Source: Blastomyces gilchristii SLH14081 (lineage: Eukaryota; Ascomycota; Eurotiomycetes; Onygenales; Ajellomycetaceae). From it: a DNA stretch of 64,000 nt. A program made the translations under genes and the position numbers. The stretch lies in the NCBI RefSeq assembly GCF_000003855.2, contig NW_003101674.1, positions 2,107,042-2,171,041 of the forward strand, written 5' to 3'. A model generated the notes under the pieces. The model searched no databases. It saw nothing but the letters and a program-made list of their open reading frames with translations, and was not told where the DNA came from. Numbering within the stretch: position 1 is the stretch's first letter; the number at the start of each line of letters is the position of its first letter. Below are positions 12,110 through 23,050 of the stretch, piece after piece.

Positions 12110-15100
12110 AGTATGAATATACAACAAAAACAATAAAAAAAGTTTAAAAACTCTTCAAAAATCACATTTATTCAAAATAATGTGAATAGAAACTCAAATT
12201 GTATTTATTCTTGTCTTCAAATTGCATTTGAGTAAAAAGTTGATTTTATACTGCTTCAGAAGCCAAATTTTGATACTGAGCAAAAATATGTCATTTCTCA
12301 TTCAAGCTACTACTGCTTTTTACCTCAAAAGTCTGAGATAAAGTCAAGAGTAGTGATCTATGAAAGAAAGAGATCAAGATATCAATTTAATCTAAGATTT
12401 GATATCATGTCTGACCCTGATATTCTGGTGAGTGATATTATAGATAAAGAAAATGAGTTTGATATTATACAGCTCATAAATATCTATAATGAAAAGTCAT
12501 TGAAGAAAAATAACAATATCTGAATAATTGATAGAGAATTTCTGAACATAACTTCATCAAGAAACTGTATAATTGCAGGAGATTTCAATACACATCATCT
12601 CTGATGAAATTCAGAATGCAAGAGAGCAGTGAGAGCTGATAATCTAGTTGAATGAACCTTTGAGCATTCAATAGATTTGGTTAATAAGTCTGATCAACAA
12701 ACATTCTTTAGAAAAGATATGAAACAGAAATCTATTATAGATCTAACATTCATGTCACAAAATCTAATGAAAAGAAGACTTGTAAACTGGTTTATTGATT
12801 CAAATGAGACATCAGAATCAGGTCATGAGATTATTCAATTTGATATTGAACTGAGTGAAAAACAAATGAGTGAAAATCCTCTTCTCTCTAATCAGTATAA
12901 CTTTGAAAAAGCTGATTGAAAAGCAGTTAAAGAAAGCATAAAACTGTTAAAATCTGAAAGACAGAATGAGCTATATTGAAATTCTGGACAAGATATCTCA
13001 AATGAAATGCTTGAGAATAGAGTGAAGCTTATTACATCTATTATTCTAATAAGTGTTAGAGATAATATTTCAAAAAGAAAATCTTCTGAGTATTCAAAAT
13101 CTTGATGGAATGAGAATATCTCATCTAAAAGAAAAGAATTAGCTACTGTTAGAAGAGATTGAAAGAATGATGTAATATCTGATAAAGAGTTCAAAGCTGT
13201 CAGGAATGAATATTTTTCAGATATTAAAAGAGCTAAAACAGACTGCTGAAATAAATTTCTTGAAGAAGCACAAGAGAAGGAAGTTTTTAAAGCTTTTAAC
13301 TATACTAAAACAAGAAGTGTAGCAAAACTTCCAGCCTTAGAATATGAGTTTCAGAATGAATCATATACAGCAAACTCTTTTGAGGAAAAATGTCAAGCTT
13401 TCATGAGAATTCTCTTTCAGAACTCACCAGATTCAGATTCAGATTCAGAGAAAGAGAATATATCACTTCTCAACTACATTGATGAAAATGACTGGGAATG
13501 GCCTGATCTTACACAAGATGAATTAGAGTCAGCTATCTTCTCAAGTTCTGTTAAAACTGCTGCAGGTCCTGATTCAATTAATCACTTGATTATTCAAAAT
13601 ACATATTCCTACTTAAAGAATGAATATTTTGAGCTCTTTTTCAATCTCTTGAAAAATGGATATCATCCTGAATGCTGAAGAGAAGCCACTGGAGCGATTC
13701 TTGCAAAACCTAATAGAAAAACTTCAATTCCTAAGTCATATAGAGTAATATCTCTTTTGAACTGTCTAGGAAAGGTTTTAGAAAAGATAATAGCTACTTA
13801 ACTATCTTTTATAAGCTCTATAGATGATTCTCTTTTATTCAGTGAATAAATGAGAGATAGAAAACAGTGTTCTGCAATTGACACTGTTCTCTCAGTTGTT
13901 CATGATATTCAAATAGCAAAGCATGAGGGTCTGGTCTCAACTGCAGTTTTTATTGATATAAAAGAAGCATTTGATCATGTTTCAAAGTCAAAGTTAATTC
14001 AGACATTGAAGATATTAAAACTGCCACTTTCTCTAATAAAATGAGTTAACTGTTTTATGTCTAAAAGAATTATACAACTCTTCTTTGATGGAATGAAACA
14101 AGACAAGACTGAGATAAAAATAGAAGTATCACAGGAATCTTCAATCTCACTCATTTTATTTGCAATATACACTGCATATCTATTCAAAAATAGAAATATG
14201 AGAATAGTGTGATCTCTGAGTTATGTGGATGATATTGATCTAGTCTACAGCTCAAAAACTATCAAAGAGAATTTGAAAGTAATTGAAGAAGCTGCAAAGG
14301 AAATCTTTGTTAGAGCAGATATCAATCAAATTCAATTTGATATGAATAAAACTGAGTTAATTCATTTCTTTTCTAGATTCAATGAGAAAGAACTATCTCT
14401 AACTCTTTTGAATAGAGAGATTAAACCCAGTGTAAATGTCAAATGATTAGAAGTATGGTTAAACTTCAAGTTGAATTTTAAATATCACATTCAACAAAGA
14501 ACTGTCAAGGCAGAAAGACTATTGAACAACATAATCAGACTATCAAATACAGAGAGAGGTCTATCCTTCCAGGCTATGAGACAGTTATATATAGCCTGTA
14601 TTACATCAGTAGCTGATTATGAAGTTCAAGTTTAATGGAATAATCAAGGGAATTTCACTGAACTCTTTCAAAGTCTGCAAAACAGAGCCTTGAGAAGAAT
14701 TCTGAAAGCATTCAAATCATCTCCTATTAAAGCAATGGAAATTGAAGCTTCAATTCCTCCTCCTGCTATTAGATTTGAAAAGGCCTGTATGAACTATGCT
14801 CTGAGAGTTGTAAAGATGAGCTCAAATTATATAATCAGAGAAAGAGTCTCTTCTTCATTTTCATCAATTAACTCTGAAAATGAACTGGATTGAAATAGAT
14901 TTCTTGATTGAAATGAAAATAATTCTTCAAAGAAAATGCCTTCTCAACTGTACAGACTATGCTCTCTGATTAAAAATCAATTTTTCTCTTTAAATATTGA
15001 AAAAGTTGATCATGAGAAGCTATCTCCCTGGAGAGAAAAGCTTGAATCTCTTATAGACTTACAAATAAGTGAACTATCAAAAGAGAAAGAATATGAACAG

Positions 15101-16074
15101 CATTTGAAGAGAATTTCTACAATCAATATAAAAGACTCTATTCTGATTTATTCAGATAGCTTAAAAAATGAGAACTTGAATAGATTAGGCGCAGGATTGC
15201 TTATACTGAAGATAATATTAATTTTATCTCAGATTTCTGAAATCTAGGCTCTGAATGTGAAGTCTTTGATGCTGAACTATTTGCAATAGTGAAAGCTTTC
15301 AAACTCATTGAAATAAAATCTCATAAAAGAGGAAATTGTTTGAAAGAGGCATGAATATTCTCTGATAGTCAAGCTGCTTTAAAAAGACTTAGAAATAGTC
15401 AGATTCATAATGATCAAATGAATCTTGAACTGATCTTAAACTCTGTTTTGAAAATTCAAAAGAGAAGAATATCAAAGCTGATAATTCATCTGCACTGGGT
15501 TCCTGCTTATATGAATATTCATAGCAATGAATTGGCTGATTCAGCTGTAAAAAAGGGTGCAGAATTAAGCAGATCTATTCAAAAAATTATGTCCTGATCT
15601 TTTATAAGGAGAAAAATAAAAGAATCTTGTTTAGACAAGTGAAATGAAAGCTGGCAGAAACAAAAGAAGAGTATACATTATTCAAGATTTGAAACAAAAC
15701 CCAAGTGGAAATCTTGTTCAATTAAATGTAAAAAGAAAATATTCTCATCTATAATACAGCTGAAACTAGGACATGGCTATTTCAAATCTTATATACAAAG
15801 ATTTGATGATAGATTTGACTCAATAGAATGCTCATTCTGCAATACAAATGAGAATCCTGAGTATATTGTAATGCACTGTGCATTATACAATAGTCTCAGA
15901 GCCAGATTGAAAGAGAAGTATGATCTAAATCAATTAAATATGAGATTCTTATTCTCAACTGAGACAGGAATTAAATACTTAATAGACTTTCTATCAGAAA
16001 CTCAAGCAGCTACAAGAAAATGGCTAAATTCAGAATTATCTGAATATGAAGAGGAGGAAATCAATCAGATATAG
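12110..16074 (+). pseudogene. LINE ORF2 (endonuclease, reverse transcriptase, RNase H), disrupted
   Basis: ORF2 follows ORF1 closely. Visible domains: an apurinic-type endonuclease with AGDFNTHH at about 12,575-12,598; a reverse transcriptase with AAGPDSI, FIDIKEAFDHV (from 13,949) and the intact catalytic box YVDD (14,222-14,233); RNase H with FDAEL and FSDSQAAL (15,358-15,378) and HWVPAYMNIHSNELAD; and a C-terminal C-x2-C-x10-H-x4-type motif near 15,835. It contains roughly 18 TGA and 4 TAA codons. One frameshift lies near 15,200, inside RNase H, where GAGLLI continues in another frame as TEDNINFISDF. The protein would nick DNA and reverse transcribe its own RNA in the nucleus. Confidence 0.85.
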
Positions 16075-16382
16075 TCTGTTAAAACAGCTATACACTCTCT
16101 TTTAATAATTTGTTTTGTTATAGTCTCTCTTTACTTTATCTTTTTCTTTATCTTTTTCTTTCAATTTCTTTCTATCTATCTGTTTAATGTGTCTATCTTT
16201 GAGACTGTGTTCTTTTTCTCTTTTCTTTTGTCATGATATTGTCAAATGATTTCAAAGTATCAAAAGATGTTAAAACACTGCAATTTGTAAACAGTTTTTG
16301 TATTCTGGGCTGGAATTTTCTGATTTTGCATATCTGAAATTGATGAATGTATAATAGTTAACTTTACAGACATAGAAAAAAC

Positions 16383-16404
16383 CCTGAGAACTAAAGTTCT
16401 CAGG
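16383..16404 (+). other. Hairpin in the LINE 3' UTR
   Basis: CCTGAGAAC and GTTCTCAGG form a perfect 9-bp stem around a TAAA loop, about 55 bp before the poly(TAA) tail. The same hairpin (8-bp stem, TAAAA loop) survives in the inverted second copy at 63,221-63,241. It may be the 3' stem-loop recognised by the LINE reverse transcriptase (inference). Confidence 0.6.
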
Positions 16405-16459
16405 TAGATGTCATAGTCTCTGACTGCATACATCTATAATTGAAGAATAATAATAATAA

Positions 16460-16965
16460 TAGACTGGCCGTCAGAATCATGAATTTCACATTTGATTTCA
16501 TTTGGTCTGGTCTCATACATTTCTTGGCGTGAATCCCGCTGGGACTAGTCATTAAAAAAACATGCAAAGTGACTATATATCAGATCTTAAAATGGAATCA
16601 TGACTTGAAAAAAATGAGAAAGTGATCTCATTTGGTTTCATTTAGTTCTATTCTTGGCATAAAGTTACTATTTTTAGACATTTTAAGGTTTTTTTTAGAC
16701 TATTTTTAATTTTTTAAAAAGTAACGCTTTTTGATAACACTTAAATGAGATTTAAAGTCATTTAAAGTAATAAAAATAATTTAAATTGAGAAGTGAAAAT
16801 CATGATTTCATTTGGAAAATGTGACAAGAGTAGACAGTAAGTCTCACTGGGACAGTATGAGACTACTATCTAATGTTAAAACCGTGTAATGAGATCAGTC
16901 GAATTGATAATGAGACTATCAAAAAATCTGGTCCTGGTCTCAGACACGGTCACACGGTCAGTCTA
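16460..16965. mobile_element. hAT-like MITE, copy A (506 bp)
   Basis: The element starts TAGACTGGCCGT and ends ACGGTCAGTCTA (inverted termini with one mismatch in ten). It has no coding capacity. Its right flank ACTATAAC matches the flank left of the LINE at 8,815-8,822, showing that MITE and LINE form one nested insertion. A same-length copy lies at 22,545-23,050. Copy A is the less mutated of the two. The 8-bp target duplication points to a non-autonomous hAT relative; no transposase for it was seen in the window. Confidence 0.8.
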
Positions 16966-17480
16966 ACTATAACTTTAAGTATACTATAAAGAGTTTTAAG
17001 AAAGATAATAGAGTCTGACTAAGTTTAAAAAACATTATTATACAGTGATCTAGTAAGAAGCTGAATCTCTTATAAATAGAGTCTTATAAAATTATGAAGA
17101 AAGTTAGCTTACAGTTCTACAGATTAAAACTATTATCTGAGTTATAAATATACAATATTTTTCATATCTCTTTACTCTGTAAATATAAGAAATTCTTAGA
17201 AGAGAACTCTGTAACTCATCACTCTGTTTATAAAGTACTAGAGAGTGAAAGAGAATATTAGATTAAAGAAATTATTAACTCAGAGAAGTGAGATTGTAAG
17301 CTCTGATTCAAGATTCAGTGATAAGAATATTCTGATAAGATGAATAAGTTTACTTAAGCACTATCTAAGTAGATAAAATATCTGCAGAAGCTGAGATATG
17401 ACTTTTATACTATAAATTCTAATAAGTCAGAATAATACAGTCTTCACTAAGAATCTGATTGTAATAAAGATATTAATACT
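16966..17480 (+). mobile_element. Gypsy chromovirus relic G2, integrase end with chromodomain
   Basis: After the repeated TSD at 16,966-16,973 the gypsy frame resumes with an integrase C-terminal block (SLKNIIIQ, KKVSLQFYRL, IYNIFHISLL). A degenerate chromodomain follows from about 17,230 to 17,400, with EREY, VKEIINSE-like, KIQ and EYSDKMNKFT segments in the order expected for the EYEVEEILDSR...YLVKWKGYPDEENTWEP type. The chromodomain identifies the element as a chromovirus. A 3' LTR should follow but could not be delimited. Confidence 0.7.
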
Positions 17481-19340
17481 GTTATTTATAAACTCTAGTC
17501 TATAAGATGATAAGTTTCTACTGAAATGAACAGTTCACAGCATATACAAAGAAAAGAAGAAATTATATTCTTATTAAAGTGAAAAAACAAAGAAAATAAA
17601 AACAGAACTGTAAATACAATTTAGAGATTAATAAAGAAAAAATAAAGAAAATTCATACTTATATTTTTAATATCTATAATACTTAATCTCTCTGTGACTA
17701 TCAATTCTTCTCTTCAAAGAAGCAGAGAGTATCATGTCTGTGATACAGATAATTATTATATTTAATATGAAGATTATCAGAAATGCACAGACTTCAGAGA
17801 AGTTAAATATCAGAGTATATACAGTTACAGTAGAGTCTTGAGAGCTAGTCATCTGTATATGTAATCAGATATCTCTTATAAAGTTATATCTGCTCTCTCA
17901 GTTATACTGAAGTATTCAGCTCAGAAATAATTAAAATATAAAGAGAGAGCTTATCTACTCAGATTAACTCTTATCACAAATTTATAATATTTGCATTGTC
18001 TTGATTATCTGAATTTTGCAGATATCTGAGAACTCATCTTTTATTAACAATGAAATTGTGAAAATGTACTGTGATATGAAAACTGTTAATAGAGAATCTA
18101 AACATATTTATATATATCTGATCAGAGATTGTGTAAGTAGAGAAAGAGTGATCATAGATCTGTGAGACTGCAGAGAGTACTAACAGTACTGAGAGCTTCA
18201 CAGAAACTGTTAGCTAGAGTCTGTAAGAAAATACTTACAGAAAGACTTATAGCAAAGAGTGAGACTATACTGCTTAAAGCCAGAAACTGATCTGAAGAAG
18301 GCAGGGAGTTAGTCACTGATCTGAAGATTAAGTACAGTGATAAGACTGAGAGAGATGAAGATACTGTTGTGAATAATGATATCTCTACTTTATCAGTCAG
18401 TAAAAAGTGATTAGAGAAGTTATAGAGACACTTATAAGAAGCTCAGCAGTAATCAGACATTATTTATAAAGATATTAAAATTAGAAAAATTTTTATTCTT
18501 AAGAAGTTCTTGAACTAATATACAGACATTGTCAGAAACACTCTCTCTCTGTTATCTGAGTGAAAATACTTTATGAATGAATAAGAATACTCACAGTTTA
18601 TAAAAATGAGAGCTGTTATAGAAAAAGAAAAAAGAAGATAAGATTTCATAAACAGATCTGAGATATTTATACTACTCTAGAGAGATTTATTTACACTATG
18701 AGTGATTCTGTGAAACAGTCAGATCACTCTAGTAAATAAAGAATAATTATAAATTGCAGATCTGAATCTTTCTATATAATTATAAAGAGTGATTGCAGAC
18801 TGTAAACATCTTGATTCTATAATTCTATAGAGTTAATAAAAGAATGAAAAATTCCTCACAATTCTACAGTGTTAAAGAATGATGATTTGTGAGAATGAGT
18901 GAAAGATTAACTCATAAATACTTCTCTTTGATAAGAGTAATCTTACAGAAAGTGATTCATCTGTGAGATGAATCTGTGTGATAATCACATAAGAATCTTA
19001 CAGAAAAATAATTGAAGATTAACTGAAACTCTTCAGATTGAAAGATATGAGATAAATCTATGTAATAATCACACAAGAATCTCACAGAAATAATTGAGAG
19101 TCAATCAGAACTGTTCTGTATGAAAGATATAAGATGAATCTGTATAATAGTTAGAGAAAGATCTGCAGGTTATAGAGAATCTTATGAAATAAGAAACTAA
19201 GTAACAGACTCTTTTCTCTTTATAGTAATAAGGAATTTTTTCTCACTGAGATTTTTTTTTATAGATATGAAGAGTTTTTAGTAAGTATCACTGCAGTGCT
19301 AAGTCTGATTCTATGAAATCACTCAGTAAAAGACTTCATA
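17481..19340. repeat. Heavily mutated repeat DNA with an 84-bp tandem repeat
   Basis: No domain was recognised. From 18,965 a unit of 82-84 bp is repeated about 2.3 times (18,965-19,048, 19,049-19,130, then partial to about 19,155), each unit starting near RAGATRAATCTRT and ending GAAAGATAT. The upstream part may include the 3' LTR of relic G2. Short frames here look fortuitous. Confidence 0.5.
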
Positions 19341-21834
19341 GACAAAGTCTTAAAGAGAAAGAGATATGTAAGAAATCTTACTTCTTATAGATTCTTTACT
19401 TCTATTTCTATCTCTTATGTAACTAATAAAGTTAGCAGTTCTTGACTATACATAACTATATAGACTGAAGTTCATGAATACTATTTATAACTCAGCTTGA
19501 ATGCTATTATACATTTAATTTCTATATTTTATCTTTCTATCACAAATACTTCTAGTAGTTAACAGTATATATCATGTCAAGCCGCAAACATCTGAATAAT
19601 TGCCTGCGAGTACTTATTCTTACAGATTCAGAGTCTTTATCATTCTTCTTTTTCAACTTAATACTGTGATTCACTTCTGAATCTTATAAGAGAGATAGAT
19701 TTGTAATATTATTATCTTATCAGAAGACATCTAGATATTCATAATATTATTAAGAAAGTTTTGTATAAGAATCTGTTATTATAATACAGAATAACTTTTC
19801 TAGAGCTTTTTTAATATTAGTCAGACTGACAGAATAGATTATTACATAATTCTGCTATTAGTAATCTTATCAGTGATTTTATCAGTGACTTCTTTTTCAG
19901 AGTATTTTATAAGTATTGACAGAGATCTGTGTCAGATTCATAGTCTTATAAATATCATCTTCATGAATTCTATTATTGTTGGAGAATATTAAGCTTCTGT
20001 TTCAAGTGTTTAACAAGATGTCTTATTCAGATAGTCAGACAAGTTCTAATATAAGAGTATAATCAAGATTATTAACTTTATATATATAGACTTCTTCATA
20101 TTGATGTTCTCTGACATCTATGTTTAGCTTTATTATATAACAGATGTAAACATCTTTTAAGTCATTAAATTCTGTAAGAAGTTGAGGTTTTAATAAGAGA
20201 ATACACTGAAGATTATAATATCTTATAACTAAAGATTTAATCATTGCATAATAACATAGACTGCTGTCTATCATGACTTTCATATTATACATATTATCAA
20301 TTACAGTAGATATAAAAATCACATTCATTGTCATTTTCTCTTTAAATTAGTGTTATTCATTCTCTTCAAGCTTCTGTTTATAAATTTGAACAGAAGTTAA
20401 TCTTTTCCCTGTTTTATTGAGACATCTTCATAGTTATCTTCTGAATCTTTCTTCAATGTAATGTGATTGATATGAACAGGCACTGATTCATTCTTTGAAT
20501 GAGAAGATACTGATCTTTCTCTTGAGTTAGAAGATATATAGACTGATTGACAGTTGAAAGTAATGTATTCTGATCAGTTACAATTGATACACATCTCTCA
20601 TTGACATTGATTAGTGACTTCTTCAGAAGTAATTCTAAAGACTCAGAAGCCTGTTCAGACAGCAGAAACTCTTGTTTATACATAGATATTTAAGTTCACT
20701 TAATTTATAGCATCTGTATTGTTATTCTTCAGTGCAGATATACAAGTGACTGAGATGTAATATCTTCTGCCACTGTTCTGTATACTCTTAAGCTTGATGA
20801 GATGATCATTCAATGTTCAGAGTTATATGCAGAAATCTTCATAAGTCTGATCTTCATCTATACTTATAAGAGTCTGTAGAAGTTTGAAAGTTAGTGTCTT
20901 CTTAAGCATGTTAATCTTCATTCTATTCTCTTCAGATTGATCATCTGCTTCTAGAATCTTGATGTTGAAATCAGAAATGAATGTTATAAGAGAAGTATTT
21001 CTCTATTAAACACTCTGTAATTAATCTAATATCTTCTATTATATAGCAGTGTCTTAGAACAGAATATTGAGATATTTGATAATATTATCAGATATATGTA
21101 ACACTGATTTACATGCTTTCATTTATAAATGAAACTTCTGTCTCACATGATTCTTCAATTAATTATTGATATATCAATCTTAATTAGTTAATAAACTGAT
21201 GACATCTTCATCTACACTTAGTTTCATAAGCATTTTTAATCTTCATGATAAATAGAGAGTGAGATCAGAAGTATTAAAATATGCAGAAGTATTTAGACAT
21301 TTCTTCAGTACTTACATATTCATATCTGATTCAGTTAGTATTGAAATTACTTATATAGAGATTTCTAGTTAAGATAATTATTGAATTTCCTTGTATTAAT
21401 ATTATTGAGTTGCATGTATATTAGCTATCTGTTACTGTTATAATTTCAACATTCTTAAAGTTATTGTAACACTGTATCTATACTTGTATTCAAGAGTTCT
21501 CTTATGTTATTGATAGATATATTATTTATTGAATGTGTGATATCTGTGAAATCTGAAGAAGTATAATTATATAAATATCTTATATATCTAAAGTGTCAGA
21601 ACTCTCAGATCTTTCACTGATATTCTCTTTATAAGATTTTATTACAGAGTCAGAGTAACTGATGAGTAAGCTTCTATCTGAAAACTCAGTATTCACTTAA
21701 CTGATTGATTATTTTTCTATTTCTTATATATTATTATGTGTTCAGATATCTTCTTAATAAGTAATTATTTCTAATAAGAAGACAATAAGTGTAAATAATT
21801 GTTTTTAATAAGAAGACAATAAATGTTTTTCAAG
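19341..21834 (-). mobile_element. Gypsy-type retrotransposon relic G3 (gag and protease)
   Basis: Read on the minus strand from the LTR at 22,117-21,835, gag-like debris covers about 21,700-20,450. A retropepsin-like block follows (20,334-20,035) with MIDSSLCYYAMIKS, in which the usual DSG triad is changed to DSS, then an FND...VREHQYEEVYIYKV...LILEL pattern typical of gypsy proteases. The spacer at 19,622-19,341 is shared with relic G1. Homology stops near 19,340, so the reverse transcriptase half is missing. Confidence 0.65.
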
Positions 21835-22117
21835 TGTAAGAGGCCTACACTGAATAGATCAGTATAATATATAGGTCTTATATAATAAAGTAAAAAATGT
21901 TAGAAAAGAAAAAGAAAGAGAAAATGCAGAAATCAGTGATTGAAGTGAATATTTATACATGTATATAGTGATGTACGCGGTGAAGCTTCAGAGTGAAAGA
22001 ATAGAAATTCTGTAGGTTTTCAGTCAAGAATTAGCGACTGAGAATCGGATCTTTCAGCAGAAATCTATGAAGTATAACAGAATAGTCTATATAATTGATC
22101 AGGCGCAGCCCGTTACA
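21835..22117 (-). repeat. LTR of gypsy relic G3 (283 bp)
   Basis: The segment begins TGTAAGAGGCC and ends GCAGCCCGTTACA, giving the TG...CA ends expected of an LTR. It lies immediately upstream (minus-strand sense) of the G3 gag region. It keeps some CpG and CpC, so it is less mutated than the coding part. No partner LTR is in the window, so the boundary is from end motifs only. Confidence 0.5.
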
Positions 22118-22544
22118 AATATCTCTTTTATAATATACAGAGCTTTCTATAATTACTGTATAAGTATTAGAACTTGAAAACACTTCAGTAGTATAGCTTA
22201 ACTCTCTGCAAAGTTCTTATAATCTATCTCTGAGACTTCTGTAGAATTGTCATCAAACATCAGATCAGAGATAATAGTATTAAGCTACTTAATACTAAAC
22301 AATTTGAGATTGAATATCTGCACTATAAGAACATCTCTTTTCAGAGAAAATTAAATCATATTCAGTATCTCTTGAAAATAACTATTAAATTTATTAAAGA
22401 TAATTAGATAGCTTACAGACTAAGCTGTGCAGATATTATTTTTTTAAAAAAAGTTAGTTATTACAGAGTAATTAAATTGATGATTTACAGAGAATAATAA
22501 TAATAATAATGAAAATATTCAATTCTACTATATTACAGTTCATC
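22118..22544. repeat. AT-rich mutated DNA with (AAT)n tract
   Basis: No gene or domain was seen. An (AAT)n run at about 22,493-22,511 could be the tail of another LINE fragment, but the sequence before it does not resemble the LINE 3' UTR. Confidence 0.4.
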
Positions 22545-23050
22545 TAGACTGACTGCTGAGATTATAAATTTCATGTTTAATTTTATTTAATCTGATTTCA
22601 TACATTTCTTAGTGTGAATTCTGCTGAGACTAATTATTAAAAAAACATACAAAGTAACTATATATCAGATCTTAAAATGAAATTATGACTTAGAAAAAAT
22701 AAGAAAGTAATCTTATTTAATCTCATTTAGTTTCATTCTTGATATAAAGTTACTATTTTTAGACATTTTAAGGTTTTTTTTAGACTATTTTTAATTTTTT
22801 AAAAAGTAACACTTTTTGATAACACTTAAATAAGATTTAAAGTCATTTAAAGTAATAAAAATAATTTAAATTGAGAAGTGAAAATCATGATATTATTTGA
22901 AAAATGTGATAAGAGTAGACAGTAAGTCTTACTGAGATAGTATGAAACTACTATCTAATGTTAAAATCATGTAATGAGATCAGTTGAATTGATAATGAGA
23001 TTATTAAATATTCTGGTTCTGGTCTCAGACACGGTCACACGGTCAGTCTA
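22545..23050. mobile_element. hAT-like MITE, copy B (506 bp)
   Basis: Same length as copy A (506 bp), flanked by the exact 8-bp duplication AGTTCATC (22,537-22,544 and 23,051-23,058). In the parts I aligned, differences from copy A are almost all transitions, with copy B carrying more C-to-T and G-to-A changes. The terminal 30 bp (CTCAGACACGGTCACACGG...) are unchanged despite containing CpG and GpG. It marks the edge of the AT-rich block. Confidence 0.85.

Larger units (their letters stand above)
8837..16459 (+). mobile_element. Full-length LINE (Tad1/I-like clade), decayed
   Basis: A 7.6-kb non-LTR retrotransposon bounded by a 14-bp target-site duplication and ending in a (TAA)n tail at about 16,447-16,459. 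It contains a GC-rich 5' leader, ORF1 with CCHC knuckles, and ORF2 with apurinic endonuclease, reverse transcriptase, RNase H and a terminal CCHC motif. This architecture is typical of fungal Tad1-like elements of the I group. It is much less mutated than the surrounding gypsy relics, so it is a younger insertion. A second copy of its 3' end lies inverted at 63,161-64,000. Confidence 0.85.

Noticed and set aside
10485..16074. Use of TGA as a Trp codon (alternative genetic code) in the LINE
   Set aside because: The nuclear genes nearby use TGA as stop (for example the amidase, U2AF35 and DUF4185 genes) and TGG for Trp. G-to-A mutation of TGG explains the pattern, and TAA codons and a frameshift are also present.
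16460..16965. Tc1/mariner-type TA target duplication for the MITE
   Set aside because: TA occurs at both ends, but the 8-bp exact duplications found for both insertions (ACTATAAC, AGTTCATC) fit much better and make the TA part of the terminus.
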